Part shown: piece after piece, positions 49,116 to 61,496 of the stretch
Layout of the letters: every line of letters starts with the position of its first letter
How positions within the stretch are numbered: position 1 is the first letter of the stretch
NCBI RefSeq assembly: GCF_021155765.1
Contig: NC_060114.1
Span: 4,588,001 to 4,652,000 of the forward strand
Length of the DNA: 64,000 nucleotides
Origin: Diprion similis
Taxonomy: Eukaryota > Arthropoda > Insecta > Hymenoptera > Diprionidae
Direction: 5' to 3'
Made by a program: the position numbers and the translations under genes
Notes under the pieces: generated by a model
What the model saw: only the letters and a program-made list of their open reading frames with translations
The model's database searches: none
What the model was told of the DNA's origin: nothing

Positions 49116-51400
49116 CCCTATATTGTTAGGGAATTATTTTTCTGGCGAACGGTAACCTGCTCGGTAATGCCGTCATGTATAGTTGTGGTGTGAGTTATTT
49201 AAAGTCCCGCTCATTTTTTCCCCACGCAGATTCAACGTCACAACAATTAATCACCACTGATCTAGGGAATTTTGGTGCCATCGGTACGCATCTTACTTAA
49301 GTCCAGTTAAGCGCGAGAGAGAAAATTTTTTGGACAAAGAAACTCCACTTCTAGACACACCATGTATATTCACACCACAGTCCAGTCTAAACCGTGAAAC
49401 ATTTTTTACGGATCCACGAGAAATGCACGTCACAATACATACGTATATACATAACACACGGCACGTTTTGATTAGTCGTTAACGAGCCGTCGTCAGGTTT
49501 GATTGTTTTGAGTGGCTAAAGTCAAAAGGCTGGACGCACGATTGAACTTATTGATTAACTTGCAGCAGTAACTTAAAAATGAATGGTCGGGGTCTTGCTA
49601 AATAAACGCGTGGCGTAGACGTACGTATATATGTATAACATGTGCAGATGTATATTTGTACGTGTATACACACGATAAAATTGTGGGGTGGTTTTAATGG
49701 GGTTCCACCGACGCCCGATAACCGTTCCCCCCTAGACTTTACTCTCTGCAGTCAGTCAGTCGTTCGTCGTCACTCCCATAAGGATTACAAAACTTGAATT
49801 AAAACGCACGCGTGCCCTTCTGACTTACGATACGCGTCGCGTCACTATACATATACTGGATAGATTATATGCATATTTGCAGGGGAGTCGGTATTGTATT
49901 CGCTTCGAGAAAAACAAAAGAAAAAAAATTCAATAGTATAATAATATAGGTACTTATCTAGCTCGTGAACTTACCATGTAAATAACGGATGGAGGTAAAA
50001 ATGTCAAAATTTTGGCAACAATATGTTTAAAAAAAATTTTAATCGATAAATGGAAGTTCGTTTTTTTCTGTTGAATTTTGACATATAGAAAGTCGAAGTA
50101 TAGAATCGCCACAATTTTGATGATTGTATGGGTATTTCGGATTTCTACGCTTTACTTTTCTGCATTTTAATTTTTTACGTATTATAATATTCCGTAAATC
50201 ATATTTTCTCGTTTTTGAAAATTCGATTTTACCAGCCTTTATATTTTCTAATCAGTCTACATTTTTATTATCACCCGTAAGTAACTTTTATCGGCCCTTG
50301 GGCATTGATCGTATAACAGTAACTATAATTCATTAAGGTTCAAATTATGACAGTCATACATGAATTTACCTATCGCACCGGGTTATGGCCGATTTTTTTC
50401 GGTTATAACATCATGAAAAGTGAAAACAACTTACCAAAATTATCCAAAACAAAAAAATCACCACCCATTCATCCAGCAATGATACGACCTGTCTGTCAGC
50501 TTTTGGGGATAAAAATTTCCATTCGGTTGCAATTTGGAGAATGTTTTTGGGGTGTATACTAAGATATGAGAATTCTATAATTTTTAGCCCACTGCGTCCC
50601 GCCGTTTAATTAAGAGAAACACATTGATCAATTTTATATAACGTTTCTCAATTGGACTTTTGTCTTTCGAATTGTTAGCACTTATTGCCGTCGGAAAAAA
50701 ATGCTTAGATTTGTATTTTTCTTCTGAACAGGCCAAATTATAAGAGCGAACGTATTTCGCCGGTCATGAACCTTCTTATGGTGTTTTGAGCACGTGGTTA
50801 CGAGACCGATATAATTGAAGAATATTTGAAGGTTTTTGTGAGATTCGATTACATTTTCTCATAAAACATGGATATCATTTGAAACATTTCGTGTCATGAT
50901 CACTTAGGGTTCAGGAACTGCGCTCTGGTCAGCTAGGACCGATGAATTATCACACCAATTAATAATCGAATAATTTACAAAATATAACCTCAAAGCCCAT
51001 CTCGCAGCAAAATAGATATATTAAAAATTTGTACGTTATTTATTCAGCTCTAGCACACCAGATTGCATTATTCGACAATAGCATGATCATTTTACAAAAA
51101 AATCCAAATCGATGCGAAGTTTTGAGACAAGATTATACCGATTTTGGCAAATACTGTCAAATCGGTCACGTGACCTCGAGTAACAAAATGTGAAGATTTC
51201 TCCATAGGATCCAAAGTAGAAGCTAGAGCAATATGGAGTCGCAACTGGATTGACATTTCATCAGTTCAGTTAAAATATACGAACACAAAGAGACAGAAAA
51301 CTTCCTGCGAGTGATTCGATTTCTGTTCACATACGCTGAGTTACTTTTGCGTGTAATACAGGCTGAAAAACGATTTTTTCTAACCAAATACGACTCGGTG
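49116..51400. other. Non-coding stretch, no supported gene
   Basis: AT-rich sequence with some short TATA/ACGTA runs. Open frames here are short, begin without context and show no family resemblance. A missing XRN2 terminal exon could lie here or further on, but I cannot identify it. Confidence 0.5.
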
Positions 51401-51419
51401 AGTGAAGTACATTTTTCTG

Positions 51420-51960
51420 CCACCAGATGGGGTCCTTCGATATTTAGGATCCGAATACGGGCCCGTTGTACGATGTGGGTTACCCGTTGTTGTCACCGGG
51501 ACGAGTCTAATTGTCAACCGGGGAGAAATCCTTTTGGGTCTGCAGACGGCAAAGCCGTAGCAACTTGATCCTTGCTGTGCTTTGCATGGTGTATAAAGGA
51601 GTTTGCGAAATGAGTTCGAATGACGGATTGTCACGTACCGCGTGACTCGGGACGTCGACGTTCCGTCACGTCGAGCGGTCGGGCGGGTCGTGCGCTCCCA
51701 ATTATAAAACAAGCACGCCGCATTCTGTAATTATCCAATTAGCGGATGTACATCGTGCCCTCAGTGTGGAAAGGGACGCGTCGCCGCCCTTCGCCAAAAG
51801 AATAGAAAAGGGGCGGCCCCTGCCCACCCACACAAACAAAAACCCTCGACAGAGCCTTCGAGGACACCGAGTACAAACGAGCGTTTGTCCTCACGCAGCA
51901 GGTTGTCTGCACCGTCTATGACAAATCGAGGTTAAGTCGTTCCGACGGGTTTTTGGCGAC
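51420..51960. promoter_or_regulatory. GC- and CpG-rich island, possible promoter or unrecognised exon
   Basis: Sharp rise in CG dinucleotides (CACGTCGAGCGGTCGGGCGG, CGCGTCGCCGCCCTTCGCC) in otherwise AT-rich DNA. A TATAAA lies near 51590. The overlapping open frames on both strands have no recognisable domain. Possibly the upstream region of a gene outside or far downstream. Confidence 0.3.
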
Positions 51961-53250
51961 GAATTAATTGACGTGCGGAGAAAAAAAAATCACTAGTTTT
52001 AGTCACTAGAGGATTTAATCTAGGAAAATTCGTATCGTTGCAGTAACGGTTCATATATGGTTGGAATTACACAAGTAAATATTAAGTATAATTAACGTTG
52101 CCAACAACTATATTTTCAATTAGTTGTGCAATATTAAATATGTTTGTTACGTATATGTTGTATAATTTAACTACATTTCTTTCAGACGAACAAGACTTTA
52201 AAATGAATTTAATCTTGCACAAACATCAAATTATTTGAAAACTTTCAATAGAACATATTAACTTATTACCAAAATTATAATCAGATTTTTTTTTAGATTA
52301 TGTTTTTAATTATTGAATGACGGACCAAATTCACGAAAATTTGATATATTATTCTTAATATACGGTTTACCTTATTCAATATTTTTTTCCGTCTTAAACA
52401 TTTTATTCTAAAACAACCAACTCAAAACTATCAGTTCTCATCTCAGTCCCTATCTACACAATATAAAATAGCTCCACTCTGAAATCAATTAATTCAGTAA
52501 TTAAACGGTAAATCGTTTTCAACCTTTACAGACTTGTTTAAAATTACTCAAAAAATTATATAATCAAAACTCATCTGAATAAAACATTTCCGAAATTACT
52601 GCCCAACTACATTAGAAGAGAACAGAATCAAGAAGATTAATCACTCGTATCAGATTTCCGGTTTATACACCTACAACACTAATTTTCATTTTGTAACTGT
52701 AAAATAAAAACTGAAAATAGTTAGAGACTGTATACATTAATCATAACTCGAAATTTTCTTCACTGTCTCAATAGGTTCTATTTTGCAATATGAGTATTTT
52801 TGTCACCGAATTCTTCCAAAAATCTTCGTAGCTAATTATTATACAACAGATACGTTAAATTTGATGAATTCTAAACATTCGACCATCTCGTATATATAAA
52901 ATAAGCAAAGCGGGTTACACATACCGAATTCTGTCTTACCACCTAACGCGAAAGGAAAAAAAGTACGTTGCCAACCAAAAAAAAAAAAAATCCTTGAAAA
53001 TTCCGTCCGGTTTGACGTACACAATAATATCTCGCAAGGAATATCTGCATAACATGAAGTCTCTAATTTTGGATTATTCATAACCATATTCCTGACGTTC
53101 TCTCTTTCCTCTCTCTTACCTTGCATCCACGATTTGGTAAATATACTCATACATACAGAAACATACAACATTATACATATATGATGTAGGTATACGCATA
53201 TATCTGCATGACGTACTATGTATACCAGAGCCATTGCGAGTCAACGTCTA
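51961..53250. other. AT-rich non-coding stretch
   Basis: No supported exon. An A run near 52978 and short AT-rich repeats only. Confidence 0.5.
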
Positions 53251-53252
53251 TA

Positions 53253-53620
53253 CATATATATATATATATATATAGGTATATAAGAGACACGTACATGCTA
53301 CATTCATCCGTCCAACGATTGCGGAAAGGCCAGGGTGGTCGGCGCGGGCGAAGAGGGCGGGAGGGGGGAGGGGAGAACCGGGAGAACGGTAGCGCGCCTC
53401 CTCGAGTGTTTGCAGTCCACTCGAAGTTCATCCCGGGCGAACGCACCAGTCAGCAGGGCTTAATTTGTCTAACGAGGCCCCGCTACGGGGGCCCCGGGCC
53501 CCCGGGACACCGGGCCCGCCTTGACGTGGGGCCCACCTGTCAAATCGGAGGATAGACAACGCCGGATGGAAATAGAAATGTGCGCCTCCGACCTCCTCCT
53601 CCTCCTCCTCCTTCACCTCC
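53253..53620. promoter_or_regulatory. TA microsatellite followed by strongly GC-rich island
   Basis: A TA run (about 53253-53275) leads into a purine-rich GC block (GGGCGGGAGGGGGGAGGGG) and a C/G-rich block (GGGGGCCCCGGGCCCCCGGG). A CTC/TCC tract follows near 53590-53612. This is typical of a CpG-rich core promoter or 5' UTR. Open frames on both strands here are low-complexity and I do not call them genes. Confidence 0.3.
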
Positions 53621-55535
53621 ACCTACAACTTCGCCGCCACCCACGCCCGGCTCTTTTGCTTATACATATTTACTTGCCCTTCTACTTCTCCTCCTCCTTC
53701 TCATCCTCAGCCTCGTCCTCCAGCCACGACGTCGTATTGCGTTTGGGGAACGGATATTCGTTTCGTATATCCGCGCGTCGCACGCCCCAAAGTATGTCCC
53801 CTTCGTCAACTTCGGCTGCCGTGTAAGGTTTATATGTATATTGCAAGATCCTGATAGGCTGAGAGGTATCGAAAGTTTTATACCGATTTTTTGCAGGAAC
53901 TTTTTAATTACGGATATTTGGTATGTCGGAATACCGTTATTTTTGTGATAATCACTATTTCAGCGAAAAGTAGATAACCTAAATAATTGGCAAAAACTTG
54001 GATTCTGATACCTTGTGAATATGGAAATGTACTAAGATATGTGTATAGAAAAGTCCTGATCAAATATCGGGACGTATATCGGCTATCAATCGAAGCCACG
54101 TAAACAAACCTCCATTAATTTTTATATCAGAAATATTGATGTCTTCGATTTTTCGGTATTTTGGTACATTTTGGTACGTTTTGGTATATTTTGGTATCGC
54201 TGTTGCGAGTTTATGCTCACAACATTATATTTTGCTTATCTATGTTAAACTTGTGATTCAACAGGAAATACGTTATTATTAATCACAATTCGAATTTGAC
54301 GAATTCATTCAGAAATAAAATCAGGTATTTTTCATTAGAATCAGACAAACAATATGAATTTTTCAGTGAAAATATCGATGATAATGAAATTTCCATGACG
54401 TTCTCAAATTAATGAGGCTTTTATAGTTGAACTTCACAATCAGTGTTTCTAAGATAGAACAAAAAAGTATCTGATTCCGTTGCAGTACCGTGCCATAACC
54501 TCTAATCGAGGGAAAACCTGGCTGCAAGTACTTCAGTGTTTTCGTCAATTTTCCGAACTTTTTTCAAACAACTCACAAGCACAATTATAAGCCCTAATCA
54601 TTTCCCCAAGTTTAAAGAGATTCATTACTTAGGACAAGAAAGAATTGTAAAATACGATCCACCGTTTTTGATGGAAGTCCGACATCCCCTTCATTATTTT
54701 CGCTTTATACCGTAACTGGAAAATCATATTATTACAGAGTACAGCTGACTTGGAAAAATCTTGAAACTCTCAGGCAATTTTTGTTTTCATTAGGAAAATC
54801 TCGGAAAGTTTATTTTTTTCGTGTAAAAATCGGGAAATTTTCATTCATCCCTTGGAAACTTGGATTATAGAGACTAAATATTGATGGCAACTTGAATTTT
54901 CGATTAAGGTTGATCAATTGAAATTTCAGGTATACATTCTTCAACACTTCTTGACGTCAATACAGGATTAAATGATTTATATGCCTCGAAACGGGTAGCA
55001 TGTTCACCACTCGAACCAATTAAGCCCAGTCAAGGCCTCGATGCCTTTAAGACTTAAATTATTGCCCCCCCCCTGGTCTAGAAAATTTAAATTTATGCCA
55101 AACTTTGTACAATTAAAATTGTAGGCTAAAGTATTAAAAATATAATTTCACTATCATCAAAACTGGACAAAAATCAATATTCTTAGATCATTACTCTGGA
55201 GGAAAGAAAAGTAAAATTAAGCAAGAATACTGTGTTATTCAAATTCATGAACAGTTGTCCCGGGAAAATTTCTGTAGATATTTTATACGATATTTTCTCA
55301 ATTCCTATCCTTTTACTCCGACGGAACAGTTCTCACATCTTCGATGTCGTCAGACTTGGCAATCATTACATAAAATGTTAGTAGATATACATAAATAGGG
55401 GCGCCTTTAATCTGGTCTACTATTCAAATTTCAGCTTTTAGAGCGTTTCATTACGAAAAACTAATTTCTCCATTCGACAGTCTATTTTTACTCATTTAAT
55501 TTGTACAACTGTCTTGATTTGGCTTGCACCTTACC
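53620..55535. other. Non-coding stretch with decayed repeat fragments
   Basis: Pyrimidine-rich CTC/TCC tracts to about 53720, then AT-rich DNA. A decayed CAGGG-family fragment is recognisable at about 54750-54850 by its repeated GGAAAAAT..TCTCAGG phrases. No exon supported. Confidence 0.45.
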
Positions 55536-55882
55536 TAATCCTAATAGGTCACATCTCAGTAGAATCGAATAACGGTCACTCGGGGTGAAATTCACCCCAA
55601 ACGTGATATTTTGCTTCAAAAATGAGTTCTAAAAAACTAAACAAAAAATTTCCGAGTATCGTTTAAGGATCGCAGAAAGAGCTCTCTCAGTTTTCCTAAT
55701 AAAAATCGATTGTTCAAATATTGTAAAATATCGTCAGAATTAAAGAAATTGCAAAAAATGTCGAAAAAGGACCTTATTTCGCATGAAAAATGGCGCCAAA
55801 AGGCTCATAAATAAGGGACTCTATGAGGAGTTTCAAAAATGTTTGGGGCGAAGTTCACCCCCCAGTGACCTATTAGGGTTAA
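55536..55882. mobile_element. Fold-back MITE with CCTAATAGGTCAC ends
   Basis: Left end TAATCCTAATAGGTCAC and right end GTGACCTATTAGGGTTA are inverse copies about 340 bp apart. Next to the left end is a perfect palindrome GGGGTGAAATTCACCCC; near the right end is GTTCACCCCCCAGTGACC. No coding capacity. Confidence 0.7.
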
Positions 55883-55988
55883 TTGTCACTTACAAGGAAT
55901 TTCCAAAGTAGCCGAGGTGTTCCGCACCGAGTTTTTTCATTCCCGTGATGTGTTGTAGTACATTAAAAAACATTAGTCACGTTTATTA

Positions 55989-56208
55989 CGTGCCAAGTCG
56001 GCCATTTAAGGGGTGAAAACCACCCCTAAAGCCCATTACAAAAAATAAAAACTGCAACACGCATATTATCATCTGTTGAGACTGAATAACGTCCGATCGG
56101 TTTCATCAAAAAATTTTACGTCATCGTCAAGAAATTGTTAGAAATCGATTTACGGGGTAAACCTGGGGGGTGGTTTTTATCCCTTAAACGACCGAGTTGG
56201 CACGTAAA
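55989..56208. mobile_element. Fold-back MITE with about 39-bp inverted arms
   Basis: Left arm TACGTGCCAAGTCGGCCATT continues to GGGGTGAAAACCACCC. The right arm GGGTGGTTTTTATCCC continues to GAGTTGGCACGTA. Weaker pairing extends outside (TTTTTTCATTCCCGTGATG with TTTTTTGATGCCACAGG), so the full unit may be about 55.93-56.25 kb. Confidence 0.7.
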
Positions 56209-56322
56209 AAAAATATGCGTCCAAGTTTTTTGATGCCACAGGATGAAGGAAATCGGTGACTTGCGCCTCTGGTACTGAGGTCAGTCTACTTTGTTTATTT
56301 ACATTCTAATGGGAATCCAAGA

Positions 56323-56747
56323 CATTGCACTGCGTTCTCTGATATTACACCGTATAAACAGTCTCAAAAAACTGAACACTCGACTGCGCATGCGCCAAGT
56401 TTTTCGTCTGCTTACACAGGCCAGCCAACTTTGTTTGATTTTAACCGTCGCAAAATAGCAGTACGCACAAGCATTTCGAGGTTATGTTGACTTGCATGTA
56501 TGCCAGACACACTTCGCCTTTTCGAATCCTCTACGAGATATAACCTCGAAATGCCTGTAGAATTTCGGCAGCTAGCGTCACACTGACCGCAACTCAGTTG
56601 GTTAACACGGAATAAGCAGACGAAAAACTTGACACGAATTAATTTAACTGCACCTATCCAATGCACATACGTGACTTGGCGCATGCGCATCGAGTGTTCA
56701 GTTTCCCGAGATTGTGACACGGTGTAAATTCCGTGCAGTGTGTGAGA
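56323..56747. mobile_element. Large nested palindrome (about 425 bp)
   Basis: Three sets of arms are nested. The outer pair is GCACTGCG..TTACACCGT with ACGGTGTAA..CCGTGCAGTG. The middle pair is AACTGAACACTCGACTGCGC (from 56371) with GCGCATCGAGTGTTCAGTTT (to 56704). The inner pairs are AAGTTTTTCGTCTGC with GCAGACGAAAAACTT, and GCATTTCGAGGTTAT with ATAACCTCGAAATGC. The minus-strand open frame over it is a product of this repeat. Confidence 0.75.
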
Positions 56748-59630
56748 AGAGACAAGCAAAGCAAAGCAATAAGCGGCGGGAAAAGAATAAGAGAAGTTGA
56801 CGGTGTGCTTCGTGTTTATGGGGTGGGGATGACGGGCGTCACCAGCAGTACCGCGGCTAATTTCCTCGGCATTGAGCCGCATTGTGCTTCAAATCGGTCT
56901 CCCATCCTCCCGTCCATCCCTATGGAGCGACTCCCTTGCTCTACACGCCTCGTATAATTGTGGACCTATTCACTGGTCTGTTACTATCCTGCACGCATAG
57001 GTTAGGTGCTTGTATGCTGTGCGTATGTGGGCGCGTGGATTCGCATTTACATCCAAGCAAATTCTCGCGCAAGGGCAACTCACAGGGGTTGCATTTATCG
57101 TTGTCGTTGTGATGCGGTTGTTTCGCTTCGGACGAAGCGCGTGATTCCGTGTTGCTATTAAATCGACACGCTATTTTAAACGGCTTAGTCAGATTCACGG
57201 TTCGGCACCTTTCCAAATCGGGTATTCGATACCTGAGCTTCATGTTACATTACCAAGAGAAATTTCTAGATGTGGTTACTTATAAAGCCCTTGACTGTTG
57301 TCAGCTTTTATCGTTATCAAAAAATATAGCGCTGAATACGGAAAGGGCAAATAAGTTTTTTAACTGTAAATATAGAAAATCAATTATAGGTGTTTTAATT
57401 CATATCTTTGATTATCGTCACTTGTATTATACATATTTTATTGTAACTTTTGCGATAATCAGATATTGATGAAACCATGAATTAATGTGACGTTAAGGTG
57501 TTGTTTAGCTGAAAAAAATATAGTAAACTAAACGAACAGATTCCGTGCTACAATACACAATTTTGATTAGAATTTTCTATTAACTAACCAATCAAAAATC
57601 TAGTTGTTTTTTAAATTTGATTTTTCTGATTGTGTCGAAAATGGTGATGTGTCCTTACGCTTCTCGGTCGTTTAATATATTGAATACGCGCACATCGAAA
57701 GTTCCTACGATGGTGGGCACGCAGGGTTCGTTTTCCATATGGTGTTGCTGTGCGAGATGAGAATCAGAAGAGGGTGTAGAACTGGAGAATATACAGAAAG
57801 GTGCTTCAAAATGGGTGGACAAGGCAAGGAAGAAACGAGGAAAGACGAGGACGGTCCCCTCCTCGCCTCTCGTTTCCAAGTGTGGGATTGCCCGTATTCT
57901 CAAGTCTCTTCGGAGAGCGCCCAGTAGACTGTATCACTAATTATGACGTGCCTCATTAGCGTCACCTCGGCGAGCTGCCGCGTTTCCATCCCTTTGCCGC
58001 CTTCTTTTTTCTAAATTCTCTTCACAACCCTCCTCTGCAGAAACTCCTCGCCGCACTTTGTGCTTCATGATGTTTCGAGTGCGAGTCAAGCTTTGAGCTC
58101 GCGGTATCCTGCCTGCACACGTCGTAGAAACACGGAACTCTGGATTTCCAACGTTGCAGGGGTTTTGATCGGGTGCAAAGGAAGACATTTTGAAACGGTT
58201 TCATCAAATTTTGGGTATTGTTTACAGAGAGGATCGATAAGAATATTTTAAAAATGAATGGAAAGTAGGAGCCTGAATTAGAAACTAGGAAAAGAGGAAA
58301 AAAACTGTTAAAATATGATAGTGTAAAAAAATGTAACAACTTATTCACTGTGTGATGATAGAAATGAAACTCAACAAATTCGAGTAACACAAACCAAGAT
58401 ATCATGAGTTTGTGTAATTAGACCGTTGAAAATGATTAAACTTTCTCGTTTTTGATCCGATTCCAACGTTTTCAGACTCATCATCCATTATATTACCACC
58501 TACAGCAAAAGGGTTTAAGTCTCGATCCAATTACTTTTGCCAAGATATCGGGAATATATTATTATTTTTGAATAAGTCGAGGACAATGATCGCAGGCCTC
58601 TTGTAATACGGCTGCGTAAGAAGCATTTACCTCTGAGGCTCACAATGAACCGCTTCGAAAACCAAATTCAAGTTCAGGTTTTATCGTCAATTGTGCGTTA
58701 GTATAATTGGGGTTCGGGGAGGGTTGTGAATAGAAGCGTAGAAAGTATGCTTCGAACTTTTTTTTTTTTTCGAGGAAACTACGTCATCCGTGTAATAGAA
58801 TTATACACTACTACTACTACTACGTTACTGCTAAAAAAAAAAACAATTTTTCCACAACCACAACAATTTTTCACTCTGATTTTTTTTATGTAATACCAAT
58901 CTGAACTAATTATTTCTTCAAGACATTAGTTTTTGCAAGCGCCGATCGAATATGCAAATCTTATTTTATATCATATTTTCTTCTTCTGAGTGATAAAATC
59001 ACTTTTCAAACTTTAAGAAATTATAAGTTTTATGATTGTGGTCGGTAAAAAAGAGGGTTGCAAAAAATATGAGATTTAACTGTGTAATAACGTGCAATTT
59101 TTCGAACGTTCCTCGATAACCATAAAAAAATAATTATAAACTCTTCAATTTCACAGAGTTTGGAATAATTTCAGGACTCGGGAGAGAGAAAAGAAAGTGT
59201 AAAATATAACGATTTGCTTATTCGGTCAATATTTCGACATCCTCTTATAATTGGACGTATTTCTTCAATGCTTTTATGCATTTTTTTTTATAAAAATAAT
59301 TGTGAACTCCTTGCATAAAATTAAGCGGCCACTCATTTTTACCCGACCAAAACGTGTAATTCCAAAATTCGTAACTTTTCGAAAATTGCATGTGAAGAAC
59401 TGGTCGAAAACTTATTTCGAAGCTCGGAGCATCAGCTTTCAAACTATTTTTTTCTCGGATTTGGTTTCCATAATCTTAGAACTCTTTTACGATGATTTGA
59501 TCGTTTGTTACGTTTAATAAAAGTTCTTTAAACATTTTTCCACCGAGGATCAGTAACTCGACGAGAATAAATAGTACAAAAAATTGAAGAATACAGTTCA
59601 CACACAGTTTGAATTGGCGAATAAATTGTT
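56748..59630. other. Non-coding stretch, no supported gene
   Basis: Moderately GC-rich to about 58.2 kb and then AT-rich. It has a short CTA microsatellite near 58808-58825. Open frames of 60-127 codons occur on both strands without splice context or family features. Confidence 0.45.
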
Positions 59631-59635
59631 AAAAT

Positions 59636-60000
59636 AGCTATTTATGTGGCATGCCCATAAACCGCCTGTTTTTTGGCAAAGATAAAGATTTCAGGACGAG
59701 CTGGAAGCGAGCCGAAAGCGAGTACTGAAATTATCCGAGCCAAAAAACGGTTTACCGGCACGCCACATACAATATTTTTTACGGTATGGGCATTGAAAAG
59801 CAAAACGAAGAGTAAGGTTATGTCGCGATCTGTTCGACGAAGCTACTTTATTCGGCAGTTTGGGATGCGCACTTCGAGCTGCGCATCAAAACTGCGGAAT
59901 AAAGACTTTATTCCGCAACTTTGTTCGCTGCCGTATACAGCGTCACTTTACGGAACGAAAACTGCCACAAAAAGTGAACTTTTTAATGCCCATGCCGTAA
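59636..60000. repeat. About 360-bp direct repeat, copy 1 (fold-back element)
   Basis: Starts TAGCTATTTATGTGGCATGC and nearly matches 61128-61496. It consists of two joined palindromes. The first is GTGGCATGCCCATAAACCGC with the complement ending GGTTTACCGGCACGCCAC. The second is TTTTTTACGGTATGGGCATT with the complement near its end (AATGCCCATGCCGTAAAAAA). The palindromic make-up and two near-identical copies indicate a recent mobile element. A 144-codon frame runs through it, conserved only because the DNA is. Confidence 0.8.
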
Positions 60001-61127
60001 AAAAAATTTTAACGGTATTTCCTGGCGGTTCTTATTCGATTCGCGCACCTACAACAACTGGAAAACTTGATTTACCTGACTCCGTGTGTATTTATAACGT
60101 GCAGTGAGAATGTACCGCACCCATTTACTTGTGAATGGGGTTGGTCATCCTCCGAAACCCTTAGTGGAAACGGGGAGTGGACTCGAAGGGTGACCAGAGA
60201 AGGTGGGCAGGGTTGATTATCAATTCCTCGCCTGACTGGTCCTCGGCCCTCTCAGAATCACTCAATTTTCGACTAAGAAACTCTATTATCGCGGTTTACT
60301 GATTCGGTTACCACGCTTCCCCGCGAGGGAACGATACGGGGTTCTCTAACGACTAATCGACCACCCGTGCTGAGCAATCGTTCAACACTACCGAATAAAC
60401 GGGAAATAGAATCACTCGTCGTTTATCCGTTTAGAGTGCCATTCACGTCTGCGTAGTTTACAAGTCATAAAATAGATCTTCATCATCTAGTCGTGAGATG
60501 TATACTATGGAGTTATGTTAGAGTACCTAGACATGTTTTCTGATCAGTGTGAAGGTGCTTTCGGCTAAAATTTACGAACACGAGGGAAATATGTGACTGA
60601 AATAATCTGGAAAGGTCAGGATGAATTGAAATTGTAATGATGATTAGTAGTCACAGATATTTCAAGGAGACAATCTTTTAGTCTTCAAACAGAAACTCGG
60701 AAGACTGTATTAAAAAATGTCCTCGTGAACTTTTGTTCATCTTATGAGAATTCGACTGATTGTAAGCGTACTTTGATTTCTCCCTCTCAGAATATCAGTG
60801 GAATACACAATAGAAAATCTTGAATTACGTTCTTATCTAATAACAAGGTAAACCTTGGTTTTCCATATTTGCATGGTTACTATCCACTTGTAAAAGCAAG
60901 TATTTCCTTTTACGAGTATGCACTGAGAGAAAAGTATGGTTTATCCATGGTGTGTGTATAGTATATGGACCCAAAATACGATAGTTTTGACCATCTTTAT
61001 GGTCTGCATCATGAGATTTTTAACGGCTTATTTTAACCACAAATGAAGTTTGTGGACAATTTTCCCGATACTTTTATTTTAGTGTAGTTTGCACGTAAAC
61101 TGGAAACTTAGTGCTTGTAAGTTGTAT
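60001..61127. other. Spacer between the two 360-bp repeats
   Basis: A GC-richer block (about 60110-60400) followed by AT-rich DNA. No supported exon, RNA or further repeat. Confidence 0.4.
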
Positions 61128-61496
61128 AGCTATTTATGTGGCATGCCCGTAAACCGCCTGTTTTTTTGGCAAGGATAAAGATTTCAGGACGAGCTGGAAG
61201 CGAGCCGGAAGCGAGTACTGAAATTATCCGAGCCAAAAAACGGTTTACCGGAACGCCACATACAATATTTTTTACGGTATGGGCATTGAAAAGCAAAACG
61301 AAGAGTAAGGTTATGTCGCGATCTGTTCGACGAAGCTACTTTATTCGGCAGTTTGGGATGCGCACTTCGAACTGCAAATCAAAACTGCGGAATAAAGACT
61401 TTATTCCGCAACTTTGTTCGCTGCCGTATAAAGCGTCACTTTACGGAACGAAAACTGACACAAAAAGTGGACTTTTCAATGCCCATACCGTAAAAA
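61128..61496. repeat. About 360-bp direct repeat, copy 2
   Basis: Same orientation and structure as 59636-60000, with a handful of base changes (for example GCCCGTAAACC for GCCCATAAACC). Its right end is better kept (CTTTTCAATGCCCATACCGTAAAAA). The flanks differ beyond the shared unit, so it is a dispersed element rather than part of a longer duplication. Confidence 0.8.

Noticed and set aside
53208-53555. Gly/Arg-rich frame that could be the missing XRN2 tail
   Set aside because: The phase does not join to 48435 without an early stop or an alien tail, and the composition is explained by the GC-rich island.
53580-53948. Plus-strand frame with poly-proline and poly-leucine runs
   Set aside because: It is produced by CTC/TCC repeats; no start context, splice support or domain.
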